Shown here: positions 36,146 through 46,184 of the stretch, in pieces
Position numbering within the stretch: position 1 is the first letter of the stretch
Layout of the letters: each line of letters begins with the position of its first letter
Assembly: GCF_019059575.1 (NCBI RefSeq)
Contig: NW_024882024.1
Location: 248,001 to 312,000 of the forward strand
Reading direction: 5' to 3'
Origin: Amphibalanus amphitrite
Taxonomy: Eukaryota > Arthropoda > Thecostraca > Balanomorpha > Balanidae
DNA length: 64,000 nucleotides
The notes under the pieces: model-generated
What the model was told of the DNA's origin: nothing
The model's database searches: none
The model's input: only the letters and a program-made list of their open reading frames with translations
Position numbers and translations under genes: made by a program

Positions 36146-36332
36146 GACCAGTTTTACCAACAGAAAAATAACCGCCTGCCGGAATTTTTGCCTCAAGACC
36201 GCTTCACATACGGAGCGTAAACGCGATGGGCTCGTAAGCGGATAGGGCTTTACCGTTTACGCTCCATATGTGAAACGATCTTTAGGCAAAAAATTCCGGT
36301 AGGCGGCTATTTTTCTGTTGGTAAAACTGGCC
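36146..36332. repeat. Long hairpin (about 78-bp arms, about 30-bp loop)
   Basis: The left arm begins GACCAGTTTTACCAACAG and the right arm ends with its near-complement, CTGTTGGTAAAACTGGCC. The match runs through the TTCCGG and GGAGCGTAAACG segments with a few mismatches. It lies within the hAT-type element at 35645-36902 and may be an older fold-back insertion. Confidence 0.8.
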
Positions 36333-36910
36333 TCTGGACCCATAATGACCGTTGGCTTATTAACTTTTTCTGGAGATCATCTTGAGCCATAAAATCTCAC
36401 TTCAAGAAGTTATAGCGGGTCCCGATTTTCTCGACACTTGTCATTGCCCTCTTGAATGAGACGGAATGACCAAGGACCTTAAAAATGGACAGCAGCGGCT
36501 TCCTATTGTCACGGGTAGCACGCTCGTCTTTTTTATGCACACCTCCATCTCAGAGTCCGAGAGGCCGCGGGGGTTCGATCGATTCCTCCCCCTTACGTTA
36601 GCGGCTGTTGAAACGCCAACAGACGGGCGACGGTTAAAAGTTGCAGCTGCTTTTGTACGACTGAACGGAGGGGTGAGATGGTGAGGCGAGCAGGTACGTG
36701 AAAATTGGTATCTAATCAATGTGTGCTGTGCCTTTGGCCTGGGCTGCTAATCTTTGAACCCTGGGATGCAACAGTCACGATGGCTCCATCACTGGAGCTA
36801 CAAACTCTAAAAAGATAGGCTTTTTCAGAATCCCTCATTACCCCCACCGAAAGGGCTCCATTACCCCCAAAGGGGGCATGCCCCACCATTTGCCGACCCC
36901 TGATCTATAC

Positions 36911-37748
36911 GGTGCCGGCTGACCACGGGTGCCCCGAACTCGATGGTCCGAACGCCTCCCATCGGCGTCGCAGAGCCACGGATCATTTTACGCTCCGTGC
37001 GAGCGGGCCATCTGTCGGGGGCCATGCACGGGCGCGCTGGGGTCGACCCAACAATGGCCCGCTCCAATCCGATTACGGACGATTCACGGCCGACTGACGC
37101 CTCCGCGCGCCGGCAGCCACCGCTCATAATCTATCGAGTTCTGATCATAGTCATCACACACTAGACCAGGCGCGCTAACAGGCCTAATGACCTCGTCAGA
37201 GGCGGCCGTGTGCCCTCGGGGCCGCGGCTAGGAATGGCTCACATGACCCATGCATACCATATGAACACAAATGATGACTCTCGTCGCGTTCAGATGGCAG
37301 GCGGTAATATGGAAAGACGATAATGCGTGACGAGAGGTGAATTCATTGAGTGAGCAATAATTACATATGGCATGAGTGCGGCCAAACTGTGCTACTCTTT
37401 TCCCGATAGAACCAAATGTGAACAAGGATGTTAAGACTTTTTGGAAGTAAAAGCACTTGGCATGACCTAATGGATAGTGATCTGCCTTGAATTTGCTGAA
37501 AGCACATTAAGAAAGCACATTAAGTAAGATCGAAGTGATTATTTGTTGCTTCCTTATTTTCTTTAAAGGGACCCTCCTCAAAAAAGTTAATGAATTGGCA
37601 TAAAAGTGATGTCCCTTGGTTTGGAAAGATCAAAAATGAATATCTACCAAATTTCACCGAAAAATATTTACTGGTTTTCAAGATATTAGGCTTTTACTTT
37701 TGTTTACATTTTGGGATATCCGCTGTTCCTAGCGACTTATTTGGAAGC
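36911..37748. other. Spacer with small GC island
   Basis: GC-rich sequence at about 36911-37130 and 37165-37235, with short frames on both strands and no domain. The rest is AT-rich and empty as far as I can see. Confidence 0.4.
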
Positions 37749-37756
37749 AATAATTT

Positions 37757-40376
37757 CAGTGGCGGTCGCAGGGGGGGGGGGGGGGGGGGGGCCATCAGGG
37801 CCATGGCCCCCCCCAAAGGCAAATCAGGGGGGCCATCATATCATTTGCCCCCCCCCAAACAACCGATGGGCCCCCATGGCCGTATGGGGCCCTGGCCCGT
37901 ATTCGATTGTCACGAGGCTCGAGAAACCCACGCCAGCTATTAACAGCTCCCATACCAGTCTTTGAGGGTCCTACACTGACCTCTGAGGGCCCTTCAGTGG
38001 CGGTCAAGCGTCCACATTGACCACTGAGGACCCGTATTGACCTCTGAGGGCCCTCCACTGGCCTTTGAGGGCCCCTAAACCGGCCTCAGGGGCCCAACCG
38101 GCGTCTGAGAGCCTCACACCGGCCTCTGGTGGCCTCATTTCTGTCTCTCGAGTCCCAAGACTAGCCTTTAAGTGTCTCTGAGGGCCCCGCACTGGATTCT
38201 GAAGACCCGATGTCGAGCCAGCATCGGCCTCTGGGGGCCCATCTTGGCCTTTGAGGGCCCTCCGCTGGTCTCTGGGGTCCAACGCCGGCCCATGCCGGCC
38301 TTTTAGGGCCCCACCCACACTGACCTCTAAGGGCCCATGCTGGCCTGTAAGGACCCACATTAGCCTCTGAGGGCCCCCGCACTGGATTCTGATGACCCAA
38401 TGCCGGCCGCTCAGGGCCCGCATCGGCGTCTGAGGGCCCATCTTGGCCTTTGAGGGCCCTCCGCTGGCCTCTGGGGTCCAACGCCGGCCCATGCCGGTCT
38501 TTTAGGGCCCCACACTGACCTCTGAGGGCCCATGCTGGCCTGTAAGGATACACATTAGCCTCTATGGGCCCCAAACTGGATTCTGAAGACCCGATGCCGG
38601 CCTCTAAGGGTCCGCATCGGCCTCTGAAGGCCCATCTTGGCCTTTGAGGGCCCTCTGCTGGCCCCTGGGGTCCAACGCCGGCCAATGCCAGTCTTTTAGG
38701 GTCCCATTCTGATCTTTAAGGGCCCCATGCTGGCCTGTAAGGGCCCATATTAGCCTCCGAGAGCCCCCCGCACTGGATTCTGAAGACCCGATGCCGGCCT
38801 CTAAGGGTCAGCATCGGCTTCTGCGGGCCCATCTTGGCCTTTGAGGGCCTTCTGTTGGCCTCTGGGGTCCAACGCCGGCCCATGCCGGTCTTTTAGGGCC
38901 CCACACTGACCTCTGAGGGCCCGTGCGGGCCTGTAAGGACCCACCTTAGCCTCTGAGGGCCCCGCACGGGCTTCTGAAGACCTGATGCCGGCCTCTAAGG
39001 GCCCGCATCGGCCTAGTCTGAGGGCCCATCTTGGCCTTTGAGGGCCCTCTTCTGGCCTCTGGGGTCTAACGCCGGCCCATGGTGGTCTTTTAGGGCCCCA
39101 CCCTAACCTCTGAGGGCTCCATGCTGGCCTGTAAGGACCCATATTAGCCTCTGAGTGCCCAATTCGGTCTCTGATGGTCTCAAACTGCCCTTTGCAGGCC
39201 CTGTACTGGTCTCTCAGGGCTCTAAACTGGCCCGTAAGAGCCCAAACCAGCCTCTAAAGGTCCCACGACCCACACCGGCCTCTGATGGTCCCATTTCTGT
39301 CTCTGGGACCGAAACTGCCCTTATGTGCCTCTGAGGGCCCCGTACTGGCTTCTGAAGGATCGATGCCGGCTTCTGAGGACCCATACCGGTCTTTAAGTGC
39401 CTCATAGCGACACCTGAGGCCCACACTAGCCTCTGAGGGGCCCGCAAACTGGCCTATGAGGTCTCTACACCGGCCACTGATGGCCCTATTATGTTCTCTG
39501 GGGGGCTCAAGCCTTACCTTTGGGCGTCACGCACTTGCTTATGAAGGCCCACATCAGCCTCTGTGGCCCTACCTGGGGCCTTTGAGGCCCTTCGCTGACC
39601 CTTGGGTCCAACGCCGGCCTCTGGGGGTCTGACACCGTACTCTAAGGGCCCCATTGCAGCCTCTAGGCGATAGGTACCTATCGCCGAAGCGCTATCGATG
39701 GGCCCATAAGTGTAGGAACCATGGGCGCAGTGGGCGCAGTTGCACCAACAATAATTCTGCAGTGAGTGCAGACAATGTATTCTGCATCCACAATAATCTG
39801 GAACAAAACCCCCTTTCCTCAGCAACACTACTTTCCATGCAGCACGACAAATTTAGGATATTTTGCCCACTATCCGTCTTTCGAAGCATTTCCTACTGTA
39901 ATGGTCTTCAAAATTTGCATTTGTGCTCAAGTAAAAAAAAGATTAAACGGAAGTCGGAACACATGTGATTGAACAGTGAACAGATACCGATGACCCACTG
40001 TTAAAAGTTTTAGCACGATGATCTTAAAAAATGGCAAAGTTTTTTTTTGCAAAGAAAATGGCAAAGTTAGCCGCCTTTACTTTTGCGGTAGTCCATTCAC
40101 AGTTGCGTGAATTATTGACATAATCAATGCTTCAAAATGCACTTTTCGGTACCTTTTCGACATGGTGCACCCTCAAAGCTCTCAATGAGCCTCCGCTCGG
40201 GTGCCGCTCCCTACCCCCCCCCCCCCCGCTTCACCGGCCATGGCCTAGATTTCTGCACCCGTTCACTACGCCCGTGGGCCCCTTTAAGCTAGCACCGGGC
40301 CCCCTGGGTCAGCGCAGGGGCCCCTTTGCCAAGTTGGCCCCCCCCCCCCCAAACTCCAAGTCTGCGACCGCCCCTG
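37757..40376. mobile_element. hAT-type element filled with a higher-order minisatellite
   Basis: Ends are CAGTGGCGGTCGCAGG and CTGCGACCGCCCCTG. A perfect 8-bp duplication AATAATTT lies at 37749-37756 and 40377-40384. A long G run follows the left tip and a C run precedes the right tip. The 2,620-bp interior is largely the minisatellite at 37960-39680. No transposase was identified. Confidence 0.88.
37960..39680. repeat. Minisatellite with about 28-bp monomers and about 197-bp higher-order period
   Basis: Monomers follow the pattern TCTGAGGGCCCNNNNTGGCC. The string AACGCCGGCC recurs at 38281, 38480, 38674, 38871 and 39068 (periods 199, 194, 197, 197), then more distantly at 39610. Each period holds about seven different monomers in the same order. 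Open frames across the array in the minus strand (up to 174 codons) are a product of stop-free monomers and not genes. Confidence 0.92.
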
Positions 40377-40384
40377 AATAATTT

Positions 40385-41269
40385 GGCAGCCTCTAAGTGC
40401 GGCAGACGTTGCGCGCAAAGCAGCGTATACCACCACGTGTTAACGATGGTTTTAGTCTAAGATTTAAAATTCGTTAGATCTCCGCTGACGTCACAAAGTC
40501 TAAGGGTCATTCCAATGCATTAGCCCCTTAGAATCCGAAAACTGCAAGTTTGAAATTCAATATCTCTGAATTAAAGCATTTTTCGATGTTGTGAGTGCCC
40601 AAACCGGTATTTGCAGACCATGGCCACCAATTTGGATATCTCAAGTCAAAACTAATGTTAAGGTGGGATGGTGACTTTAATTAATCATGTTCGATATGTC
40701 ATAATCAGGGATTAATTAAAGTAGGTTTGATTTTTCCATTAGATTCGTCTTGTTTCTGCGCACAATATAAATGGTATGCCATTTCTAAAATTAAAAATTA
40801 TTAAAAGCGGGACCATATTTGCCAAGAATCTGTAAAACAAAGTAGAATCCTGGACGTCTCGAGAGAATGCTTCATCCCATTACCGCGTATTTCAAGTCCC
40901 CTTGACACCCGTGACAAAGCCAAGACGCTCAACACTTCCCAGTCGTGCGCCGTCGCTTGGCCGTAACACTGCCTCCTCATCGACTAAATGAGCTCATTTT
41001 ATGCATGAAATATCTGGCTGGCTGTAGCAGTCTGAATAAAATTTCCCATAACTCACGAGTGTAGCGCCGTTAACGGTAATTGCCGACGGGCGCTGATGAG
41101 AGAGCGGCTGAGGGGGAGGGGGGATGTTGTGGGATGGACGGACACGAAGAGCTGAGGAGAATGGAGGTCTACGAGTACGAATCATTAACGCTCTCAAGTG
41201 AATGACAATAATTCCTACACATTTAAAAAGAGTCACGCATTTTCTGCATCGTTGGTGAAACATCGCAGT
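40385..41269. other. AT-rich spacer
   Basis: No gene, satellite or transposon end was recognised. A short palindrome-like AATTAATCATG/GATTAATTAAAG segment lies near 40679-40722. Confidence 0.5.
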
Positions 41270-41273
41270 TTAA

Positions 41274-41560
41274 CCCTCGCACGACCAGGCCATTTCTCAT
41301 AACACGAACGACCAGGGGGGGGGGGTTGTTACGACCCCCCCCCCTGGCGTTTCGAAACGGAAGGTCGTAGAGCTTAGCGGAAAAAACCAACGGATTGCTC
41401 TCAACGAGATCTCGCGATTGGTGGTATATTTTTTGGTCCTAGGTCAACATTTGACCTACTTTTGACCGGTCAAAGGTCAAATTTTCGGAAAAATAGACTT
41501 TTTTCAACTTTCGGCGGCGATTGCGGCAACACGGTATGAGATATCGACTTGAAACCTTCA
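41274..41560 (+). repeat. Left terminal inverted repeat of the piggyBac element
   Basis: Begins CCCTCGCACGACCAGG directly after TTAA. It contains the hairpin at 41316-41345 and a TTTGACCGGTCAAAGGTCA palindrome-like motif near 41461. It is matched in inverted orientation by 45895-46180. Confidence 0.9.
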
Positions 41561-41824
41561 CTATCGTGTTCCTTGATCAATTCTCTATCGTTTGGTATGT
41601 ATTTCGTTTCCCTAGCTCTAAAAATGGCGCGTTGGGAGCGCCGGAAGTCGGCAAGGTCACAGTCGGCGGCAGAAATTCGAAAAATCAAAATTTAAATTTT
41701 TGAAATCTGATTGTATTTTTGGATTTGGGAGGTCCATTTGCTCCCTATAGAAGCTAATATTGCTGCATATTCCCATTGAGGTGACAAGAATTAGCAAAAT
41801 AGTGGTTCGGGCGCTTTTCAAAAA

Positions 41825-42606
41825 TAGTACCGGACGCTGTTCCTCTTGTGACGTCATAGCTCCGTGACCTGACCTGACCCGGTCAAATTTCTTATACCAT
41901 ATGATAGCCAATACTTGCCCCAACATGCATGGGAAGTTTCATCACGATCCATCAACCGATGTCCGTACCACCGGCAAGAAACCTCGGGCGTTGGCACTCA
42001 GTTTGTGAAAATCCGGCCGTAGGCTGTACCTCTTATGACGTCATAACTCCGTGACCTGACATGACCCGATCAATTTTTTTCGGCAAAAGATGCGCAAAGG
42101 TTGCCCCAGAGGGTATTGAAAATTTCAGCCCGCTACGACAAGCCGTTTAGCGTGCACTTCGAAAAAACCTCAGGGGGGGGGGGTTGATACAACCCCCCCT
42201 AGGCGTTCTAGGGTTAACCCTAGAACGCCTAGGGGGGGGGGTTGTATCAACCCCCCCCCCTGAGGTTTTTTCGAAGTGCACGCTAAACGGCTTGTCGTAG
42301 CGGGCTGAAATTTTCAATACCCTCTGGGGCAACCTTTGCGCATCTTTTGCCGAAAAAAATTGATCGGGTCATGTCAGGTCACGGAGTTATGACGTCATAA
42401 GAGGTACAGCCTCCGGCCGACAGTTACCAAACGTGTGCGCCGAATCCCTAGGTTTTCTGCCGGTGACACCCACATTGTTTGATGGATCATGATGAAACTT
42501 CCCATGCATGTTGGGGCAAGCATTGGCTATCGTGTGGTGCAAGAAAATTGACCGGGTCAGGTCAGGTCACGGAGTTATGACGTCATAAGAGGTACAGCCT
42601 CCGGCC
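41825..42606. repeat. Large palindrome centred on TTAA, with head-to-head piggyBac-like tips
   Basis: The axis lies between 42215 and 42216, inside GGGTTAACCC. Each side reads outward as CCCTAGAACGCCTAGG, then a G-run/C-run hairpin around TTGTATCAA, then about 200 bp of near-perfect and a further ~190 bp of diverged complementarity. CCCTAGAA is the canonical piggyBac tip. It looks like two elements meeting at a shared TTAA, or a palindromic internal end. The arms contain TGACGTCA and AGGTCA motifs. Confidence 0.85.
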
Positions 42607-42960
42607 GGATTTTCACGAAGTGTGTACCGAGTCCCGAGGTTTTCTGCTGATGCTATCCACATTGTTTGATGGATCGTCATGAAACTTCCCATGCATGTTG
42701 GGGCAAGTATTGGCCATCGTGTGGTGCAAGAAACTTGACCGGGTCAGGTCAGGTCACGGAGTTATGACGTCATATGTGGTACAGCGTACGCCGCCATTTC
42801 TGAGAAGTGAGTGTCTGATAAATGCGCCCCCAGCTTTTTTACGATTGCATGTGGAGTAGTGCATGTATGCTAATAGAACTTTCCAGACATGTTGGGACAT
42901 CTATTGACTAACTTTTGAAATAAACAAAATGGCCGGGTCATGTCAGATTAGAGAGGTATG
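42480..42960. repeat. Tandem repeat, about 187-bp unit, with GGTCAGGTCACGGAGTTATGACGTCAT module
   Basis: CCCATGCATG followed by TTGGGGCAAG recurs at 42501 and 42688, a 187-bp offset; a related copy lies in inverted orientation at 41920-41935. Each unit holds a GGTCAGGTCACGG block followed by TTATGACGTCAT. It continues as more diverged copies to about 42960. Confidence 0.75.
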
Positions 42961-43277
42961 ACGTCATGAGTGGTCCAACATCCCGTACGGTTATGTGCAG
43001 CCGTAAATTATTTGTTTTACAACGATTATATGAGCAATGTCGGTATATTTATCCATGGCTAGCGCTAGTCATTATTACTTTGAGCTTTTGTATTGTGGCT
43101 CGAACTTTCAGAGGCCATCGAAGGTCAATGACCTGGGTTGACCTAACTTTGGCCGGCACTTTGTGATTGGAACATTCTCGAAACATCTAGTAGCTCGATG
43201 ACGAATCGAGAACGGTGACGAGTTTTTATCTTGAGAAGACACGATTCGCAAAAAAAAATTCAGGACAGAGGTTTTCA

Positions 43278-43413
43278 GAACATTCGGGAATATTCGGGAA
43301 CATTCGAGAAGGTCATGCCGCCGGGCGGTGATTGGCTGCTTCCCGCGAGTGGGCGGCAGTCTTGGGCATTCCAGAACATATGGGAACATGGAACATTCGG
43401 GAACATTCGGGAA
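43278..43413 (+). promoter_or_regulatory. Two heat-shock-element arrays upstream of the transposase
   Basis: Array 1 (43278-43310) has seven alternating GAA/TTC blocks at exact 5-bp spacing: GAA 43278, TTC 43283, GAA 43288, TTC 43293, GAA 43298, TTC 43303, GAA 43308. Array 2 (43391-43413) has five: GAA 43391, TTC 43396, GAA 43401, TTC 43406, GAA 43411. A TTCCAGAA pair lies at 43369-43376. The heat-shock factor consensus is alternating nGAAn blocks, of which three suffice. The arrays belong to a duplicated ~103-bp unit that also includes an inverted CCAAT box (ATTGG at 43331 and 43434) and GGGCGG boxes. Function is inferred from the motif. Confidence 0.85.
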
Positions 43414-43559
43414 AATCATGCCGGCGGGCGGTGATTGGCTGCGCCCCGCGGGTGGGCGGCACCCTCGGGCGCTGACTGGCTGACGGCTAGCAGCGATCGT
43501 ATTTTTTGTAGATATTGCATGATTGATCTAGATGTAAGTAGATAAATTTTGCAATGTAG

Positions 43560-43594
43560 TATAAAAGGGGTGCGCTCGGCAAATGCAATCAGTT
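43560..43594 (+). promoter_or_regulatory. TATA box and TCAGTT initiator of the transposase gene
   Basis: TATAAAAG lies at 43560-43567. TCAGTT lies at 43589-43594 with the presumed +1 A at 43591, 31 bases from the first TATA base, which is the expected spacing. TCAGT(T/C) is the arthropod-type initiator. This places the upstream in-frame ATG at 43549 before the transcription start and makes 43630 the likely start codon. Confidence 0.8.
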
Positions 43595-43629
43595 CAAGAT
43601 TTCAAGGGTTCCTGCGCGGGCAGCTCAAG

Positions 43630-45570
43630 ATGCCACGCTCAAGAGGTAGGAAGCGGGCGGCTGAGCCTAGCACTAGTGGGTCACGCCGCCGTCCAGGCCA
43701 GCCTCTGACAGCAGAAGAGATCCAGCTCTTGCTGCAGGAAGACGACAGCGATCCTGAGGTCCGGTCAGAATCGGACGATGACAGCGACTGGGATGAAGAG
43801 CCGGAAGCTGTCACCGACTTCACAGAAGTGGACGGCGAGCCGCATCAAGCTGCCGCTGCTGCTGCAGGGACTCCCGGTCCCAGCGGCGATGGCCATGCCG
43901 TGGCTCCCAGCTCAGACAGCGAGGCATCGGAAGACGAAGCTGCTGACCGCCCGGCGGCCAACTTCACCCGGGTGGAGCAGGCTGGTGGCCAAGAGCTGTC
44001 AAGAACAGGGCGGGTGTGGACCACGGTGCCGCCCAATCACCGTGTCCGTGCCCGCCCAGGCAACATCATGCGCGGCAGCCCGGGCCCAAAGGGAGCGGCG
44101 AAGGACGTCAACATACCGAAGGACGCGTTCGGCCTCTTCCTTCCAGATAGCCTGCTAACGCAGATTCTGGAACGGTCGAATGAAGAAGGAGAGCGCCTCG
44201 CAGCAGCAAGCAACCGCACCCACATCCCCGTGACGCTGATGGAGCTACGGGCCTTCATTGGTCTCGTTCTCCTGCGGGGTTGTGAGGGCGACCGCTGCTG
44301 CAAAATCGACGACCTGTTCTACGGGCCTTTCTCAAGGCCATTCTACAGGGCGACGATGACGAAGAACCGCTTTGTCTACATAAAGCGGATCCTCCGGTTC
44401 GATAATCGAGCCGACCGAGAAGAACGGCGCAAGAGGGACAAGTTTGCGGCAATCCGAGATGTCTTCTCGGATTTCAACAGCCGTCTGGCCAAGTTCTACA
44501 CGCCGTCAGACTGTATCACCGTCGACGAGACGCTGCGAGCCTACCGTGGTCGGTGCGGCTTCGTGATCTACATGCCGAACAAGCCGGACAAGTACGGCCT
44601 GCTGTTCCGGGACGTAGCAGACGCTCGATCACGCTACATGCTGAACATCATGCCGTACGCCGGCAAGGCTGAAGATCCTGACCCTGAGCTCCACATCACC
44701 GGAGCGTCCAACGTGGTCCATCATCTGGTCCGGCCGTTCTATCGCACCGGCCGGAACGTGACCGCCGACCGCTTCTACAGCTCGGTGGACCTCTGTGAGG
44801 AGCTTCTCGCAGAGGGCCTCACCTACGTCGGCACGGTCATGGCCAACCGTCGACACCTGCCGGAGGACGCAAAGAAGACCGAAGGGAGAGAAGTAAACTC
44901 ATCGAAGTTCTACTGGTCCGAGAACATCATGGTGACGTCCTACAACAAGAAGACCAACAAGAACGTGCTGCTGCTGTCGACCCAGCACGCCGAGCCGCTG
45001 GTCGCCGCTGACGGCAAGAAGAAGCCCGAGGTTATGTTGTTCTACAACGAGACCAAGGGCGGAGTCGACACGGTCGACCAGATGATCGGCCCCTACACCT
45101 GCCGGGTGGCGACGCGGCGCTGGCCCTTGGCTGTCTTCCTGCTGATGCTGGACGTGGCGGCTCTCAACGGCTGGGTCATCTGCGCGGCATCCGGGTCCTT
45201 CTCGGACACCAAGCACGGCGACAGGAAGCTGTTCCTGAGGGAGCTCGGCCTCTCCCTGGTGAAGCCGCTGATCCTGCTTCGACCTGCTGAAGGGCTCACC
45301 ATGAGGACAAGAGCAGCCATCGAGAACGTCCTGGGCAGCCGTCTACCGGCCCAGCCGCAGCCACGCCGAGAGCCCACCACCGCACGCGCCAGGTGTGCCA
45401 CCTGCGTGGCAGACCAGCAGGGTGCCGGCTACAAGCGCAGTCGGCACACCAACGTGAACAAGGTGAAGTCGCGGTGCTGCAAGTGCACCATGCCGGTGTG
45501 CCGCAAGCACAGCAAGCGGAGCCTTCCTCTCTGCAACAGCTGTGACGCTGGCCCGTCCGGCGTGGAGTGA
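43630..45570 (+). CDS. piggyBac transposase (DDE_Tnp_1_7 family)
   Basis: The 646-residue protein cuts and pastes DNA at TTAA sites without footprints. The N-terminus is basic (MPRSRGRKR), followed by a Ser/Asp/Glu-rich acidic stretch, as is usual in piggyBac transposases. The catalytic core has the three expected aspartates: D299 in VDETLRAYRG (codon 44524), D380 in VTADRFYSS (44767) and D480 in TKGGVDTVDQM (45067). The C-terminus (from about residue 589) is a cysteine-rich cross-brace finger with CATC, CCKC, CRKH and CNSC pairs, the end-binding domain. An in-frame ATG at 43549 exists but precedes the inferred transcription start. There are no introns, stops or frameshifts, and codon use is strongly GC3-biased unlike the AT-rich surroundings. 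I am confident in the family; activity is untested. Confidence 0.95.
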   Translation: MPRSRGRKRAAEPSTSGSRRRPGQPLTAEEIQLLLQEDDSDPEVRSESDDDSDWDEEPEAVTDFTEVDGEPHQAAAAAAGTPGPSGDGHAVAPSSDSEASEDEAADRPAANFTRVEQAGGQELSRTGRVWTTVPPNHRVRARPGNIMRGSPGPKGAAKDVNIPKDAFGLFLPDSLLTQILERSNEEGERLAAASNRTHIPVTLMELRAFIGLVLLRGCEGDRCCKIDDLFYGPFSRPFYRATMTKNRFVYIKRILRFDNRADREERRKRDKFAAIRDVFSDFNSRLAKFYTPSDCITVDETLRAYRGRCGFVIYMPNKPDKYGLLFRDVADARSRYMLNIMPYAGKAEDPDPELHITGASNVVHHLVRPFYRTGRNVTADRFYSSVDLCEELLAEGLTYVGTVMANRRHLPEDAKKTEGREVNSSKFYWSENIMVTSYNKKTNKNVLLLSTQHAEPLVAADGKKKPEVMLFYNETKGGVDTVDQMIGPYTCRVATRRWPLAVFLLMLDVAALNGWVICAASGSFSDTKHGDRKLFLRELGLSLVKPLILLRPAEGLTMRTRAAIENVLGSRLPAQPQPRREPTTARARCATCVADQQGAGYKRSRHTNVNKVKSRCCKCTMPVCRKHSKRSLPLCNSCDAGPSGVE

Positions 45571-45894
45571 GCGGCAGTGGCTGGCAGGTGACGAGTCACA
45601 CGTGTTGTGAGGTCACTTGTGATGATGTGTCTTTCATGATGTGTCTTTCATATGTGATGATATGTGATACATCGTTTGCTGTGAATTGATTGTTGGAAGT
45701 TGGAAATACACTTTTCTGAGTCGTTACCTACAGTATTTATAGCGGAGCAGTGGTCAACAGCCGACGAATCGGGACAAACACCGGAGGGTGATGTGACACC
45801 ATATCACTCATCAACAATAGGCCTCTTACTTTTATAGGGTAAATACACCAAAAACACCATATATGATGCAGAATTGAGTGGGGAATACGTTGTT

Positions 45895-46180
45895 GAAGGT
45901 TTGAAGTTAATATCTCTCACCGTTTTGCCGCAATCGTTGCGCAAAGTTGAAAAAGTTTGATTTTTTCGGAAAATTTGACCTTTGACCGGTCATAAGTAGG
46001 TCAAATGTTGACCTAGGACCAAAAAATATACCACCAATCGCGAGATCTCGTTGAGAGCAATCCGTTGGTTTTTTCCGCTAAGCTCTACGACCTTCCGTTT
46101 CGAAACGCCAGGGGGGGGTCGTAACAACCCCCCCCCCCCTGGTCGTTCGTGTTATGAGAAATGGCCTGGTCGTGCGAGGG
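45895..46180 (-). repeat. Right terminal inverted repeat of the piggyBac element
   Basis: Inverted match to 41274-41560, ending CCTGGTCGTGCGAGGG before TTAA. It includes the C-run/G-run hairpin at about 46110-46140. The open frame that starts inside this repeat and runs to 46686 is a chance frame. Confidence 0.9.
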
Positions 46181-46184
46181 TTAA

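Larger units (their letters stand above)
35645..36902. mobile_element. hAT-type non-autonomous element
   Basis: The tips are CAGTGGTCGGCA on the left and TGCCGACCCCTG on the right. A perfect 8-bp duplication ATCTATAC lies at 35637-35644 and 36903-36910. Length is 1,258 bp. It holds a second, nested hAT-type MITE at 35851-36001 and a long hairpin at 36146-36332. No transposase domain was found. Confidence 0.88.
41274..46180 (+). mobile_element. Complete autonomous piggyBac element
   Basis: TTAA target sites lie at 41270-41273 and 46181-46184. Long terminal inverted repeats run about 41274-41560 and 45895-46180, beginning CCCTCGCACGACCAGG. Each has a subterminal hairpin of a G run, TTGTTACGA and a C run. 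The first ~210 bp of the two repeats are nearly identical and then diverge. Inside are a palindromic region (41825-42606), tandem CRE/AGGTCA-bearing repeats to about 42960, a promoter, and an intronless transposase. Intact ends together with an intact transposase make this the only apparently competent transposon in the window. Confidence 0.93.

Noticed and set aside
38004-39142. Minus-strand frames up to 174 codons resembling a repetitive structural protein
   Set aside because: They coincide exactly with the minisatellite inside a hAT-type element and shift frame between units.
43549-43629. Upstream in-frame ATG extending the transposase by 27 residues
   Set aside because: It lies before the TATA box and the presumed transcription start, so translation most likely begins at 43630.
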